64,000 bases of DNA from an uncultured Bacteroidota bacterium (GCA_903910445.1 CAIVZR010000048.1:62001-126000), one strand, 5' to 3'. Counted from the first letter of the stretch, positions 27,680-37,236 are shown. Program-made: numbers and translations. The notes: a model not told the origin generated them from the letters alone.

Positions 27680-28795
27680 TTATTTCAAAAAATCATCAGC
27701 ACTGCTTAATGGCATATTAAACGCATCTGAAACTCCTTTGTACACAATTTTATCGCCAATTGTATTTAATCCTTTTTTCAATTCTTCATTTTCCGAGCAG
27801 GCTTTTTTCCATCCTTTATTAGCTAACTGAATTGCATACGGTAATGTTGCATTTGTTAGTGCCAAGGTAGAAGTATAAGGTACTGCACCAGGCATATTTG
27901 CTACGCAATAGTGAATAATACCATCAATTTCATAAGTTGGATTCTCATGTGTAGTAGGCTTACAAGTTTCTATACATCCTCCTTGATCTACTGCAACGTC
28001 AACTAATACAGTTCCGGGTTTCATTAATTTTAGCATATCACGTGTAATCAAGTGAGGTGCTTTAGCTCCTGGAATTAATACGCCTCCAACTACTAAATCT
28101 GCATCCTTTATTTCAGCAACAATATTATAATGATTGCTCATCACAGTTTGTACGTTCTTTGGCATAATATCATCCAATTCACGTAGGCGTTTCAATGAAA
28201 TATCCATTATCACAACCTCGGCACCCATTCCTGACGCAATCTTCGCCGCTTGTGTCCCTACAATTCCACCTCCTAGAATAACCACCTTAGCAGGTTTTAC
28301 CCCTGGTACGCCGCCTAATAAAATACCTCTTCCACCCATTGGCTTTTCTAAGTATTTCGCTCCTTCTTGTATACTCATTCTTCCTGCAACTTCACTCATT
28401 GGGATAAGTAAAGGTAAGCTTCTGTCGGTTTTTTCTACCGTTTCATAAGCAATACAAATACCTTTTCGAGTTAACATCGCATCCAATAATGGTTTGTAAG
28501 AGGCATAGTGGAAATAAGTAAATACCAATTGATTTTCCTTAATTAAAGGATATTCTTTTTCAATTGGTTCCTTTACTTTAACAATCATTTCAGCAATAGC
28601 ATACACTTCTTCAATAGTAGGAAGTATTGTTGCTCCTGCTTTAGTATAATCTTCGTCCTCAAAACCGCTGCCAACTCCCGCGCTTGTCTGAACATAAACA
28701 GTATGTCCGTTCTTTTTAAATTCAGCAACTCCGGCAGGGGTAATTGCCACACGGTTTTCGTTATTTTTAATTTCTTTAGGTAAGCCAATAATCAT
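27680..28795 (-). CDS. ald: Alanine dehydrogenase
   Basis: The enzyme interconverts L-alanine and pyruvate with NAD and ammonia. The 371-residue protein starts IIGLPKEIKNNENRVAITPAGV, the family signature with the substrate-binding arginine, followed by KVKEPIEKEYPLI, the NAD Rossmann loop VILGGGIVGTQAAKIASGMGAEV (about 171-193) and NMPGAVPYTSTLAL near 300. Length and layout match Ald throughout. Cytosolic. It ends at a shared terminator and has its own -7 element. Confidence 0.95.
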   Translation of the reverse strand: MIIGLPKEIKNNENRVAITPAGVAEFKKNGHTVYVQTSAGVGSGFEDEDYTKAGATILPTIEEVYAIAEMIVKVKEPIEKEYPLIKENQLVFTYFHYASYKPLLDAMLTRKGICIAYETVEKTDRSLPLLIPMSEVAGRMSIQEGAKYLEKPMGGRGILLGGVPGVKPAKVVILGGGIVGTQAAKIASGMGAEVVIMDISLKRLRELDDIMPKNVQTVMSNHYNIVAEIKDADLVVGGVLIPGAKAPHLITRDMLKLMKPGTVLVDVAVDQGGCIETCKPTTHENPTYEIDGIIHYCVANMPGAVPYTSTLALTNATLPYAIQLANKGWKKACSENEELKKGLNTIGDKIVYKGVSDAFNMPLSSADDFLK

Positions 28796-28822
28796 GACGT
28801 AGGGTATTTAAAATTTAGGGCG

Positions 28823-28830
28823 CAAAAGTA
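28823..28830 (-). promoter_or_regulatory. -7 promoter element for ald
   Basis: On the minus strand this reads TACTTTTG followed by CGCC, a TAnnTTTG match 28 bases upstream of the ald ATG. No good -33 TTG is visible at the usual distance. It lies in the 43-base gap after the aminotransferase gene. Confidence 0.5.
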
Positions 28831-28838
28831 AGAAAATC

Positions 28839-29942
28839 TTATGAGAAGAATTTTTTTATTGTATCACATACAAAATCAACCTCAGCTTCCTTTAATCCAG
28901 GATATAATGGTAAACTCAAACAGGTTTTAGCTATAATTTCTGCAATAGGGAAATCGCCAGCTTTAAAGTTTAATGATTGATATGCTTTCTGCATGTGCGG
29001 AGGTACAGGATAATGAATTAAGGTGCCTATTTCATGCATGCGTAAATACTCCTGTAAATTATCCCTCCTCGCCGTTCTAATCATATAAATATGATAAACA
29101 TGGGTGGCATATTGGGCTACTGTAGGCAATATCAAATCACCAACCCCTCTTAATTTGTCCTGATATCGTTTGGCCAGAGCAACACGCTCCATATTCCAAC
29201 GATTCACCAAGGGAAGCTTTACACTTAAAAATGCTGCTTGTATTTCGTCCAAACGGCTATTCACTCCTTGAACCTCATTGAAATACTTACGCTCAGAACC
29301 ATAGTTCCTTAAAACACCTACTTGATGCATCAATGCTTCATCGTTACTTGTTAATGCACCTCCATCACCTAATGCGCCTATGTTTTTTCCGGGATAGAAG
29401 CTCGTGGCATTGATTTTTCCAAAGCTACCCGTTACCTCTTGCTTATACATTGCACCCTGCGATTGGGCATTATCTTCTATAACCGCCAAATTAAAGCGGT
29501 TGGCAATATTCATGATTGCCTCCATCTCACAACACTGGCCATATAAATGAACCGGTATAATAGCCTTGGTGCGAGTATTGATTTTCGCTTCTATCAAATC
29601 AGGATTGATATTATATGTCCCAATCCTGGGCTCAACTGGAATGGGTTGTGCGCCTAAAGAACTTACGGCAAGCCAAGTAGCGATATAGGTATTGCTAGGA
29701 ACAATAACCTCATCTCCAGGACCGATATTCAATGATTTTAATGCAAGGATAATCGCATCCAATCCATTGGCAACCCCTTTGCAGTATTTAACCTTACTGA
29801 ATTCGGCATATTCTTTTTCAAATTGCTCAACCTTAGATCCTAGAATATACCAACTGCTATCAATAACTGAACGGGCAGCATTTATAAGCTCATTCTTAAT
29901 TGGCAAATTTTGATGGTTAAGGTCTAGATATGGAACCTTCAT
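28839..29942 (-). CDS. DegT/DnrJ/EryC1/StrS-family sugar aminotransferase
   Basis: PLP-dependent enzymes of this family transaminate nucleotide-linked keto-sugars. The 367-residue protein shows VPYLDLNHQN at the start, YCKGVANGLDAIILAL, GDEVIVPSNTYIATWLAV, VIEDNAQSQGAMY, and the PLP-lysine motif SFYPGKNIGALGDGG near 185, then YGSERKYFNEVQGVNSRLDEIQAAFL. These give high confidence in the family, and the QdtB/FdtB-like branch is possible. No other sugar-nucleotide genes adjoin it here; the closest are 24 kb away at the left end. The histidine kinase gene ends 33 bases upstream on the same strand. Confidence 0.88.
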   Translation of the reverse strand: MKVPYLDLNHQNLPIKNELINAARSVIDSSWYILGSKVEQFEKEYAEFSKVKYCKGVANGLDAIILALKSLNIGPGDEVIVPSNTYIATWLAVSSLGAQPIPVEPRIGTYNINPDLIEAKINTRTKAIIPVHLYGQCCEMEAIMNIANRFNLAVIEDNAQSQGAMYKQEVTGSFGKINATSFYPGKNIGALGDGGALTSNDEALMHQVGVLRNYGSERKYFNEVQGVNSRLDEIQAAFLSVKLPLVNRWNMERVALAKRYQDKLRGVGDLILPTVAQYATHVYHIYMIRTARRDNLQEYLRMHEIGTLIHYPVPPHMQKAYQSLNFKAGDFPIAEIIAKTCLSLPLYPGLKEAEVDFVCDTIKKFFS

Positions 29943-29975
29943 ACGTGTAATAAAATAACGCGAGATAAGCGTGGT

Positions 29976-31523
29976 CTAGGAACGTTTCAATTGAAGTTCG
30001 AGTTGGGGAATTGCCTTATTCAGCGCCGTTTGAATACGATAAAAGGCATCTGTGATCTTCTCCATATCTCTCGAATTCTTACATTGATATTGGATTTCTA
30101 ACACCGCTTCCGATGCCAAATGCATTCCCATTAGAGAATAAGATGGTTTTAGTTTATGAATAATCTTATACAGTTCATCTAAATTTTTTTCTTCCAATTT
30201 AACTTTACCAATCTGCATCTCCATCGGAGTTTCCTTCAGAAACACCTCAATTACTTCACTCACAAATTCTAAATTACCTCTCGATAATTCATGCAGGTAT
30301 GATAAATCAATACTGTCGTTTTTAAACTCCTTGAAATTCTGTGCTGCTTCCGATTTTGAATAGATATTTGTTTTAGAAGGCACCAAGGCTGCAATTTTCT
30401 TCATCAACTCATCAGTATTCATTGGCTTCGATATATAATCGTTCATGCCAGTAGCCAAACATTTTTCGGCTTCCCCTCTAAAAGCGTGGGCAGTATAAGC
30501 AATGATTGGGATTTTATTCAATGGTGCCGACATGGCCTGTCTTATAAACTGAGTGGTAGCATACCCATCCATTACAGGCATCTGAAGGTCCATTAAGATG
30601 ATCTCATAACTTGACTGATTAAGCATCTCAACAGCAATTTTTCCATTATCAGCTACATCAACATTAATTCCATGTAACTGTAAAATCTTCTGTGTTACAA
30701 TTTGATTGAGTCGGTTATCTTCAACCAATAGTAAATGCAAATGGTTGAAAAATATTTCTTCTACCTTGTTAGGTTTTAAAGGGGCCTTACTTAAATCTTT
30801 TTTGAGTTGTAATTGTATTGTGAATGTACTTCCTTTCCCCTCTGTACTCTGAGCACTTATTACCCCATTCATCAATTCGGCAAGCTGCTGGGAAATCTGC
30901 AATCCCAAGGCAGGTACCATCAATGACTCGGTATAATCATTGGTTTGTGGGCGATGCTTCTCAAATATTTTTGCTAGCGCATCTTTCGACATCCCAATCC
31001 CAGTATCTTGAATTTTAATTTCAATGGTAACCGATTGAAGTTTATCCTCCAGTAGGTTTACTCGAATTTCAATATTCCCACTATAGGTGAATTTTACTGC
31101 GTTGTTTACAATATTGTTAATGAGAATTTGGCATATACCCTTATCCCCTCTAATTTTAAGTGGAATCTCCTTGTCAATAAAATAATTAACCTTTAACCCT
31201 TTCTCAGCAATGGTTGGCTTATGTAATTGGATGATTTTGGAAATAATATCTTCAATTGAAAAGATATCCTCTTTCAATTTCATGGTATTGTTTTCCAATT
31301 GCATGAATTCAAGCAAACTGCTAACGAGTTCTGATAATGTATTAATGGCTGAGTTAATATGCGAAACATACTCCCGCTGCTGTTCGTCCAACCCAGAAGA
31401 TTGAAGAATTTCCGACAAACCGCTAATTGAATATAGCGGAGTTCGAATTTGATGACTCAGATTAATTAAGAATTTTTCTTTGTCGGATAATACAATATTG
31501 GTTATTTTCTTATTTCTACCCAT
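29976..31523 (-). CDS. Soluble hybrid histidine kinase: HisKA-HATPase-REC-Hpt
   Basis: The 515-residue protein has no membrane helix and no PAS or other sensor domain. HisKA begins almost at once, with the phospho-accepting histidine at H24 in NLSHQIRTPL. The ATPase domain has an N-box ILINNIVNNAVKF (about 133-145) and DTGIGMS (173-179). A receiver domain follows with phospho-accepting D312 in LMDLQMPVMDG, and a C-terminal Hpt domain with H456 in IIHKLKPSYSLMG. This is a full four-step phosphorelay chain without an output domain or its own sensor, so it should receive its signal from a partner protein and pass phosphate on. Confidence 0.9.
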   Translation of the reverse strand: MGRNKKITNIVLSDKEKFLINLSHQIRTPLYSISGLSEILQSSGLDEQQREYVSHINSAINTLSELVSSLLEFMQLENNTMKLKEDIFSIEDIISKIIQLHKPTIAEKGLKVNYFIDKEIPLKIRGDKGICQILINNIVNNAVKFTYSGNIEIRVNLLEDKLQSVTIEIKIQDTGIGMSKDALAKIFEKHRPQTNDYTESLMVPALGLQISQQLAELMNGVISAQSTEGKGSTFTIQLQLKKDLSKAPLKPNKVEEIFFNHLHLLLVEDNRLNQIVTQKILQLHGINVDVADNGKIAVEMLNQSSYEIILMDLQMPVMDGYATTQFIRQAMSAPLNKIPIIAYTAHAFRGEAEKCLATGMNDYISKPMNTDELMKKIAALVPSKTNIYSKSEAAQNFKEFKNDSIDLSYLHELSRGNLEFVSEVIEVFLKETPMEMQIGKVKLEEKNLDELYKIIHKLKPSYSLMGMHLASEAVLEIQYQCKNSRDMEKITDAFYRIQTALNKAIPQLELQLKRS

Positions 31524-31546
31524 AAAAGAAATTAAAGTGTGTGCGC

Positions 31547-31554
31547 CAAATATA
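31547..31554 (-). promoter_or_regulatory. -7 promoter element for the hybrid kinase gene
   Basis: Minus strand TATATTTG followed by GCGC matches TAnnTTTG, 24 bases upstream of the kinase ATG. It supports the start at 31523 and hence the lack of an N-terminal sensor domain. No clear -33 element. Confidence 0.5.
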
Positions 31555-31749
31555 TCAAATTTATTGATATTCTAGTCGATGGTAAAAGTATAAAAAATAA
31601 TTAGCTGCGAGCTGAAAAGAAATTAACGAATGGTTTATACCATAAATGAGTTCTCAATTAATTTCTATTTAACTAGTCGGATACCTATCTATAATTGATA
31701 ACTAATGGCTTACTAAAGCGCAATGGTGAAGATTTATTGTATAAGATAT

Positions 31750-32580
31750 TTATTTCACCGACACCAATTCACAGTCGAAGGTTAGTGTGGAACCGGCAGG
31801 AATTAACCCGCCTCCAACTTCTTGGTCGCCATAAGCAAGGTTCGCAGGGATGATAAAACGATATTTAGCGCCTTGACGCATTAACAAAATCCCCTCATCC
31901 CAACCGCTAATCACCATTCCTACACCTACCTTAAATTCAATGGGCTCCTCACGTAGCACTGAGGAGTCAAATATTTTCCCATCATTAAGATACCCAGTAT
32001 AGTGAACTTTAACATCGGCTCCTGAATAAGCTTGTATGCCTGTGCCCTCCTTCACAACATAGTATTTCAATCCAGAAGCAGTGGTGTGTTCCGGTTGGTT
32101 TTGCCAATGGTATTCAGTGGTGAAAACAGGCTCCTTAATTTTAACAAGTGTTACTTCGAAGTATAAAGTTGAATTGGCGGGAATCCCTCCAATATTCCGA
32201 TCTCCATAACCTAACGATGGTGGAATAATGAGCATAGCCGAATCACCAACACCTAACAATGCAATACCTTCATCCCAGCCTTTGATTACTTTTCCCATCC
32301 CAAGTTGAAACTCAAAAGGCTCGCCTCGTTTGAAGCTATTATCAAATTCAGTTCCATCGGCAAGCTTGCCACGATAATGAACAGAAACTTTATCTCCATT
32401 CTTTGGTTTTTCACTACCTCCAGTATGCTTTAAAATTACATATCTTAATCCGCTCGGAGTTACAAGGGTATCTGGTCCGTTCATAACAGGTTTTTTGGGT
32501 TCTTTAATAGTTAGTTTTTTGTGGGTATTACACGACACCAAGGCAACCAAAAGCAAAACAGAATAAAGTATATTACGCAT
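31750..32580 (-). CDS. Lipoprotein with two canonical FKBP peptidyl-prolyl isomerase domains
   Basis: The 276-residue protein begins with a lipoprotein signal ending in ALVSC, so C17 should be lipidated and the protein anchored to a membrane facing the periplasm. Two FKBP domains follow, both with the conserved core: domain 1 has VHYRGKLADGTEFDNS and VIKGWDEG with GYGDRNIGG; domain 2 has VHYTGYLNDGKIFDSS, VISGWDEG and AYGDQEVGG. Both keep the W of the active-site WDEG, so both may be active. It is the last of four adjacent FKBP genes, 5 bases after the third. Confidence 0.92.
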   Translation of the reverse strand: MRNILYSVLLLVALVSCNTHKKLTIKEPKKPVMNGPDTLVTPSGLRYVILKHTGGSEKPKNGDKVSVHYRGKLADGTEFDNSFKRGEPFEFQLGMGKVIKGWDEGIALLGVGDSAMLIIPPSLGYGDRNIGGIPANSTLYFEVTLVKIKEPVFTTEYHWQNQPEHTTASGLKYYVVKEGTGIQAYSGADVKVHYTGYLNDGKIFDSSVLREEPIEFKVGVGMVISGWDEGILLMRQGAKYRFIIPANLAYGDQEVGGGLIPAGSTLTFDCELVSVK

Positions 32581-32585
32581 GGCGT

Positions 32586-33437
32586 TTATAAAATGTTTAA
32601 GAGTTCAATTTCAAAGATCAAAGGCGTCATTGGTGGAATCGAAGAGCCTCCCTTCTCACCATAAGCTAGTTGATAAGGAATTATTACCATGAGTCGGTCG
32701 CGAATGGACATCAATTGCAATGCCTCGTCCCAACCTTTAATAACGCTGCCTGTACCCACAATAAATGTGTAAGGTTGATTCCTTGGAATGCTGCTATCAA
32801 ACTCACGGCCATCAAGAAAATAACCAGTATAATGAACCATTACAGTATCACCAACTTTTACTCTTCTTGCAGGACCTTTTAATGCAAATTGATAATACAA
32901 TCCACTCGGAGTTTCCTGCATCTGTAAATTATTTTCCGAAATATATTTCTTGATATCGGCCGCTTGAATCTCAGGGGCTCGTTTGGCATCTTCTGCAATT
33001 CTTCGCTCATACTCGGCCTTCGTTACAATTGATACTAGCTTTAATGTAATCCGAAATTTACTTCCTTTGGTAATAAAGGATGGTAGTGAACTCCCCAACG
33101 ATTTCTCGAAAAGGGAATCAGCAACCACTGAAACCTCAGCACTATCGCCTTCACTCATCATCGTAAACATCTCATAAAAGCATCCGTTATAAGTGGGCTT
33201 GGGCACAAAGATCTGAAATGCTTCGCCTTGAAAATAACTACTCATTACGATGGAATCCTTATCAGTTTTTCCAACCAATTCCATAAAAACCAAATCGCCA
33301 ATATTCGCGGTTTGCTTATTGATGCTTTGGCGCCAATAGAAATATTTAACCCCATTCGGGCCTGTTAAATACTGCGCCTCAGCAGCAAAGGATATTAAAG
33401 AAAGAATTAAGAGCAGGAATATTTTCGAACGGATCAT
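32586..33437 (-). CDS. Periplasmic FKBP-type isomerase with degenerate N-terminal domain
   Basis: The 283-residue protein has a cleavable Sec signal (MIRSKIFLLLILSLISFAAEA, cut probably after AEA; no lipobox). The C-terminal half is a canonical FKBP domain with VHYTGYFLDGREFDSS, VIKGWDEA and AYGEKGGSSIPP. The N-terminal half (about 30-150) resembles an FKBP fold in outline (GDLVFMELVGK, MMSEGDSAEVSV, GSKFRITLKLVSI) but lacks the FD and WDEG residues, so it is unlikely to catalyse isomerisation. Third gene of the four-gene array; 4 bases after the second. Confidence 0.9.
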   Translation of the reverse strand: MIRSKIFLLLILSLISFAAEAQYLTGPNGVKYFYWRQSINKQTANIGDLVFMELVGKTDKDSIVMSSYFQGEAFQIFVPKPTYNGCFYEMFTMMSEGDSAEVSVVADSLFEKSLGSSLPSFITKGSKFRITLKLVSIVTKAEYERRIAEDAKRAPEIQAADIKKYISENNLQMQETPSGLYYQFALKGPARRVKVGDTVMVHYTGYFLDGREFDSSIPRNQPYTFIVGTGSVIKGWDEALQLMSIRDRLMVIIPYQLAYGEKGGSSIPPMTPLIFEIELLNIL

Positions 33438-33441
33438 AATA

Positions 33442-34329
33442 TTACTGTTTCGTTACTTTTACAAATTCAACATCGAAAAGTAATGGTGTGAATGGGCCAA
33501 TGTCATTGCCAGCACCTTGTTCTCCATAAGCCAATGAAGAAGGAATTGCTATCGTTGCTTGTTCTCCTTCTTTTAAAATACTGAATATCTCATCCCACCC
33601 TGCAATTACCATATGAGCACCTAAGTTAAACTCAAAAGGTTGACCGGATTCTTTATTAGAATCAAATACTTTTCCATTGAGGAGGCGGCCAGTATAAATT
33701 GCCGAAACTCGATCACCATTAATGGCCTTCGCTCCTCCATCGGCTACTTTGGTGATAAGATAATACATGCCAGATGCGGTTTTTATGAATGGCTTACCTG
33801 TGGCTTTAATATACTGTTCTATGATACCTAATTCATTTTTTTGCCTTTCAAGCATTTCTGCCTCAGCTTTGGCCTTGCGGGCAGCCATCTCTGATTTCAA
33901 AATCACGCTGTCAATTTTCACAAAGAAATACATAGGGTCGCCCTTTTTAGCAAATGTTGGGGGTGGAGCACCTACATATGTACTGAAGAAAGAATCCGCA
34001 TTAATAATAAATACGGCACTATCTCCTTTGGTTAAAAGGGTTAACCCATCCTCGAAATTGCCTTTCTTATAATTGTCTTGAATCACCAAATTCATATAAG
34101 GTGCATTCGGGTTGCGGTCGCTATTGTATAAAGTAGAATCGCTGATTCTACCTCTCAATTTAAAATAAACCATATCTCCAGCAGCAATTCGAACCCCTTT
34201 GTTTGACTTGAAAAACTTATACTCAAGTCCTGCTGGGGTTTTTTGAGTTTTGATTTTTGCTCCCTGTGCATTATTGCTCAGAAAACTTAGGAGAAGGGTG
34301 GTAACGATGATTAGCTTTACGAACTTCAT
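33442..34329 (-). CDS. Periplasmic FKBP-type isomerase with degenerate N-terminal domain
   Basis: The 295-residue protein has a Sec signal peptide ending near NNAQG. The N-terminal FKBP-like half has GDMVYFKLRGRISDSTLY and GNFEDGLTLLTKGDSAVFII, where the active-site tryptophan of GWDEG is replaced (GNFEDG). A Lys/Glu/Ala-rich helix (KSEMAARKAKAEAEML) links it to a canonical FKBP domain with AIYTGRLLNGKVFDSN, VIAGWDEI and AYGEQGAGNDIGP. It closely resembles the next gene upstream along its whole length, so the two are tandem duplicates. Second gene of the array, 1 base after the first. Confidence 0.9.
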   Translation of the reverse strand: MKFVKLIIVTTLLLSFLSNNAQGAKIKTQKTPAGLEYKFFKSNKGVRIAAGDMVYFKLRGRISDSTLYNSDRNPNAPYMNLVIQDNYKKGNFEDGLTLLTKGDSAVFIINADSFFSTYVGAPPPTFAKKGDPMYFFVKIDSVILKSEMAARKAKAEAEMLERQKNELGIIEQYIKATGKPFIKTASGMYYLITKVADGGAKAINGDRVSAIYTGRLLNGKVFDSNKESGQPFEFNLGAHMVIAGWDEIFSILKEGEQATIAIPSSLAYGEQGAGNDIGPFTPLLFDVEFVKVTKQ

Positions 34330-34330
34330 A

Positions 34331-35200
34331 TTATTTTTTTGCTTTGATTATTTTTAATAGTTCAACGTCAAATGTTAACGGAGTAAATGGACCAATATCT
34401 TCACCAGCTCCTTGGGCTCCATAGCCCAATGCCGAAGGTATAACTACACTAGCTTTCTCACCTTCATGTAATAATGCAAATATTTCATCCCATCCTGCAA
34501 TTACTTGATGTGTGCCTAATTGAAACTCAAATGGCTTTCCTGATTTAGAATTACTATCGAATTCTTTACCATCGAATAATCTTCCAGTATAATTAGCTGA
34601 AATTAAATCTCCTTCTGCTCCCATGGCGCCTTTATTAGCTTTGGTAACGATATAATAAACTCCTGATGCAGTCTTAGTGTATTTTACACCCGATTTGGCA
34701 ACATAGGCTTCAATCGAAAGCGCTTCATTCTTTTGTTTTTCAACCATCTCTAACTCTTGAATGGTTTTTCTTTCTGCCTGAACTTTCTTAGAAATGAAAC
34801 TATCAATTTTTATATTAAAACTAATACGCTCTCCTTTTTTAATGAATGGAGGCGCTGGCGATCCAATATACACTTGGTAAAATGAATCAGCACTAATCAT
34901 AAATAATGCACTGTCTCCAGTGGTCAATAAAGTTAATCCTTCTTCAAAATTTCCTTTTGCGAAATTTTCACGAACTGCCAAATTCATATATGGCATATGG
35001 GTATTTTTGTAGGTGTTAAACAATACAGAGTCGCTTACTTTTCCAATTACTTTGAAGAAAACAAGGTCGCCAGCCGCAATCTTATCGCCTGTATTTGAAG
35101 TGTAAATTTTGTATTCTAAACCTCCAGGTGTTTTCTGCATTCTTTTACAAGATACAATCAGCAGGCTTAAGGTTGCAAGGGTTAATAAAAACTTGGTCAT
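34331..35200 (-). CDS. Lipoprotein FKBP-type isomerase with degenerate N-terminal domain
   Basis: The 289-residue protein starts with a lipoprotein signal ending LLIVSC (C18). The N-terminal half copies the degenerate FKBP pattern (GDLVFFKVIGKVSDSVLF, GNFEEGLTLLTTGDSALFMI), then a charged helix and a canonical C-terminal FKBP domain (ANYTGRLFDGKEFDSN, VIAGWDEI, GYGAQGAGEDIGP). It is the first gene of the four-gene array, 49 bases after the LTA-synthase-like gene on the same strand. Anchoring in a membrane and the canonical isomerase domain point to help with folding of exported proteins. Confidence 0.9.
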   Translation of the reverse strand: MTKFLLTLATLSLLIVSCKRMQKTPGGLEYKIYTSNTGDKIAAGDLVFFKVIGKVSDSVLFNTYKNTHMPYMNLAVRENFAKGNFEEGLTLLTTGDSALFMISADSFYQVYIGSPAPPFIKKGERISFNIKIDSFISKKVQAERKTIQELEMVEKQKNEALSIEAYVAKSGVKYTKTASGVYYIVTKANKGAMGAEGDLISANYTGRLFDGKEFDSNSKSGKPFEFQLGTHQVIAGWDEIFALLHEGEKASVVIPSALGYGAQGAGEDIGPFTPLTFDVELLKIIKAKK

Positions 35201-35237
35201 AATGGATGTTAATAAAATTAATTGAAATATAGGGGCG

Positions 35238-35245
35238 CGAAATTA
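35238..35245 (-). promoter_or_regulatory. Possible -7 element for the FKBP array
   Basis: Minus strand TAATTTCG is close to TAnnTTTG (one change) and lies 38-45 bases before the first FKBP ATG. It overlaps the 3' end of the preceding gene region. Weak on its own. Confidence 0.3.
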
Positions 35246-35249
35246 ACGA

Positions 35250-37124
35250 TTAAAATCTTAAAAATTCGCTGAAAAGTACCTGTTGCAAGGCCTCTCCTTT
35301 TTTTCGTAATTTTTTGATTTCAACCGAATCACTTGAACTGCTTAAGAAAAACCTGTTTTTATCGGTATCAAAGGATACCCAAGCTTTGCCATCGGTAAAT
35401 CCACCTCCCAATTGTACTGGATAAAAAGCCCATTCAGGAGTGGCACTATTCAACATATTCCTACTCCATGGAAAGTTAGAACTACTTAAATCACATTGGC
35501 GAAGTAGCGTAGCTGCAATATCAGCTTGCATTACCGCCCGATGCACTTGCATTCCTCTATATTTTTTCTTGATTACATCTCCAAAAAACAAGCAAGGGAT
35601 CTGATGGAATTCAAAAGATTGCATCATCTGAAATGTCGGAGAAGAATGCGAATGATCGGCAACCAACACGAACAGGGTATTCTTATACCAAGGCATGCTA
35701 CGAGCGGTTTTGAAAAATTCACGCAGGGAAGCATCACTATAATGAACGCTACTAGCGTATTCCCCTTCCTCTTTAAGTTGATCAAACTCATGAGGCACAG
35801 GAATATCATAGGGCATATGCGAACTTAAGGTGAATAAACAATAAAAAAAAGGAGATGCCGCTAAATTCATGCCTTGTGCATATTGTTGCATCATAACTCC
35901 ATCATGTATTCCGAGCCTGGCTCTTGGTAATGAGTTATCGAAATCTTTCTCTTCTTTAACAATATCAAAATTCTGACTGTATAAATAACTTTTAATATTT
36001 CCATAACTTAGTTGACCTCCAAAGTAGAAACCTGAGTGGTAACCCTTTTCTTGAAATGGTTTATTAAGGCATCCAATTTTTTTGGCCTTTGAAGCTTGAT
36101 GGGTGAAAAACATTCGGTAAGTGTGGGGATAGCCACTCAAAATTGCCGCCATCCCTTGATCAGATGCAATGGATGAGGAAATCATATGGTCAAACAATAC
36201 GCCCTCTTTACTCAATGAATCGAATACAGGCGTGATTCCGTCTATCCCTCCACAACTCTTTACCACATTGGCACTCCAACTCTCCAAAATAATAAAACAT
36301 ATATTTGGACGAGAATTCGATAGAATCTCAACAGTGGAATCATAAGGCACACGATACAAATCCTTCACTATTTTTTGCGCCTCCTCATCTTTCATTACTT
36401 GGTAAGGATTTCGATCCAAATTATGAACGTTCTCGGAAAAATTCGAAACCAAATTCCAAGCTGGATTTATTGCGGCATCATTCAAAACGGGGTTCGAACT
36501 ATAGTAGCAAACACTCTGACTTATCGGAATTGGATACCATCCACCCCGAATACCTGTAAATACCAACAAGGCGTTTACTCCAAGTATCATGATGCCTAAT
36601 ATTACTCGTAATGCAGCCTGATTAATTTCCGTGTATAGTTCAATAAGCCTTATATAACGCCAATAAAACCAGGTAAAAATTCCACCTAAAATTAAGGTAG
36701 CCGCAAAAAATGAAATCATTAAGGATGCAGAGATGGTCTTCAAAACCTCTGTAAAATGAATGAAATGCGATAAAGCCTGGTAATTTAACTTTGTACCCCA
36801 TTCCCCATAAATTCCATCTTCCCCAATAGCAATAAACCCATAACAAAAGATCATCAATATGCTATATATATTTATGGCACGCAGGTACTTTTCATTCTGA
36901 AACAGGTAGCCTAAGCCTATAAAAATAACCGGTAAAACCAAAATATATGAAGCCGAGGAGGCATCTAAATACAAGGCTTGATAAAAATTTTTTAGAATGG
37001 AGATAAAAGAATCATTTTGGAATTTCCCATAATAGATTATGATAAAAATAAACCTGTAAATGGTGAAGATGACCATCCAGAATAAAAAGTATCGCAAAAT
37101 AAACAACCACTTTTTCAGAATCAT
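35250..37124 (-). CDS. LTA synthase-like membrane sulfatase/phosphoglycerol transferase family
   Basis: From the ATG at 37124 the protein has 624 residues. About five N-terminal membrane helices span roughly residues 1-200, followed by an extracytoplasmic sulfatase-fold domain with ICFIILESWSANVVKSCGGIDGITPVFDSL (metal-site glutamate), SSSIASDQGMAAILSGYPH (nucleophile region), SSHMPYDIP and LFVLVADHSHSS. This is the layout of LtaS and of other alkaline-phosphatase-fold enzymes that transfer phosphoglycerol or phosphoethanolamine to envelope glycans or lipids. A longer frame begins at 37352, but those 76 extra residues would overlap tRNA-Cys on the other strand, so I reject that start. The acceptor is unknown. 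Confidence 0.87.
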   Translation of the reverse strand: MILKKWLFILRYFLFWMVIFTIYRFIFIIIYYGKFQNDSFISILKNFYQALYLDASSASYILVLPVIFIGLGYLFQNEKYLRAINIYSILMIFCYGFIAIGEDGIYGEWGTKLNYQALSHFIHFTEVLKTISASLMISFFAATLILGGIFTWFYWRYIRLIELYTEINQAALRVILGIMILGVNALLVFTGIRGGWYPIPISQSVCYYSSNPVLNDAAINPAWNLVSNFSENVHNLDRNPYQVMKDEEAQKIVKDLYRVPYDSTVEILSNSRPNICFIILESWSANVVKSCGGIDGITPVFDSLSKEGVLFDHMISSSIASDQGMAAILSGYPHTYRMFFTHQASKAKKIGCLNKPFQEKGYHSGFYFGGQLSYGNIKSYLYSQNFDIVKEEKDFDNSLPRARLGIHDGVMMQQYAQGMNLAASPFFYCLFTLSSHMPYDIPVPHEFDQLKEEGEYASSVHYSDASLREFFKTARSMPWYKNTLFVLVADHSHSSPTFQMMQSFEFHQIPCLFFGDVIKKKYRGMQVHRAVMQADIAATLLRQCDLSSSNFPWSRNMLNSATPEWAFYPVQLGGGFTDGKAWVSFDTDKNRFFLSSSSDSVEIKKLRKKGEALQQVLFSEFLRF

Positions 37125-37236
37125 GATTGCGAAAATACAAAAAACACGGAACCTATGTAATAAAAGCCACCAAAGGATTTGAGGGGCGTTATTGCAGAAC
37201 ATGATGTAGCATATTAGCAACCAAATTGGGATAAAA

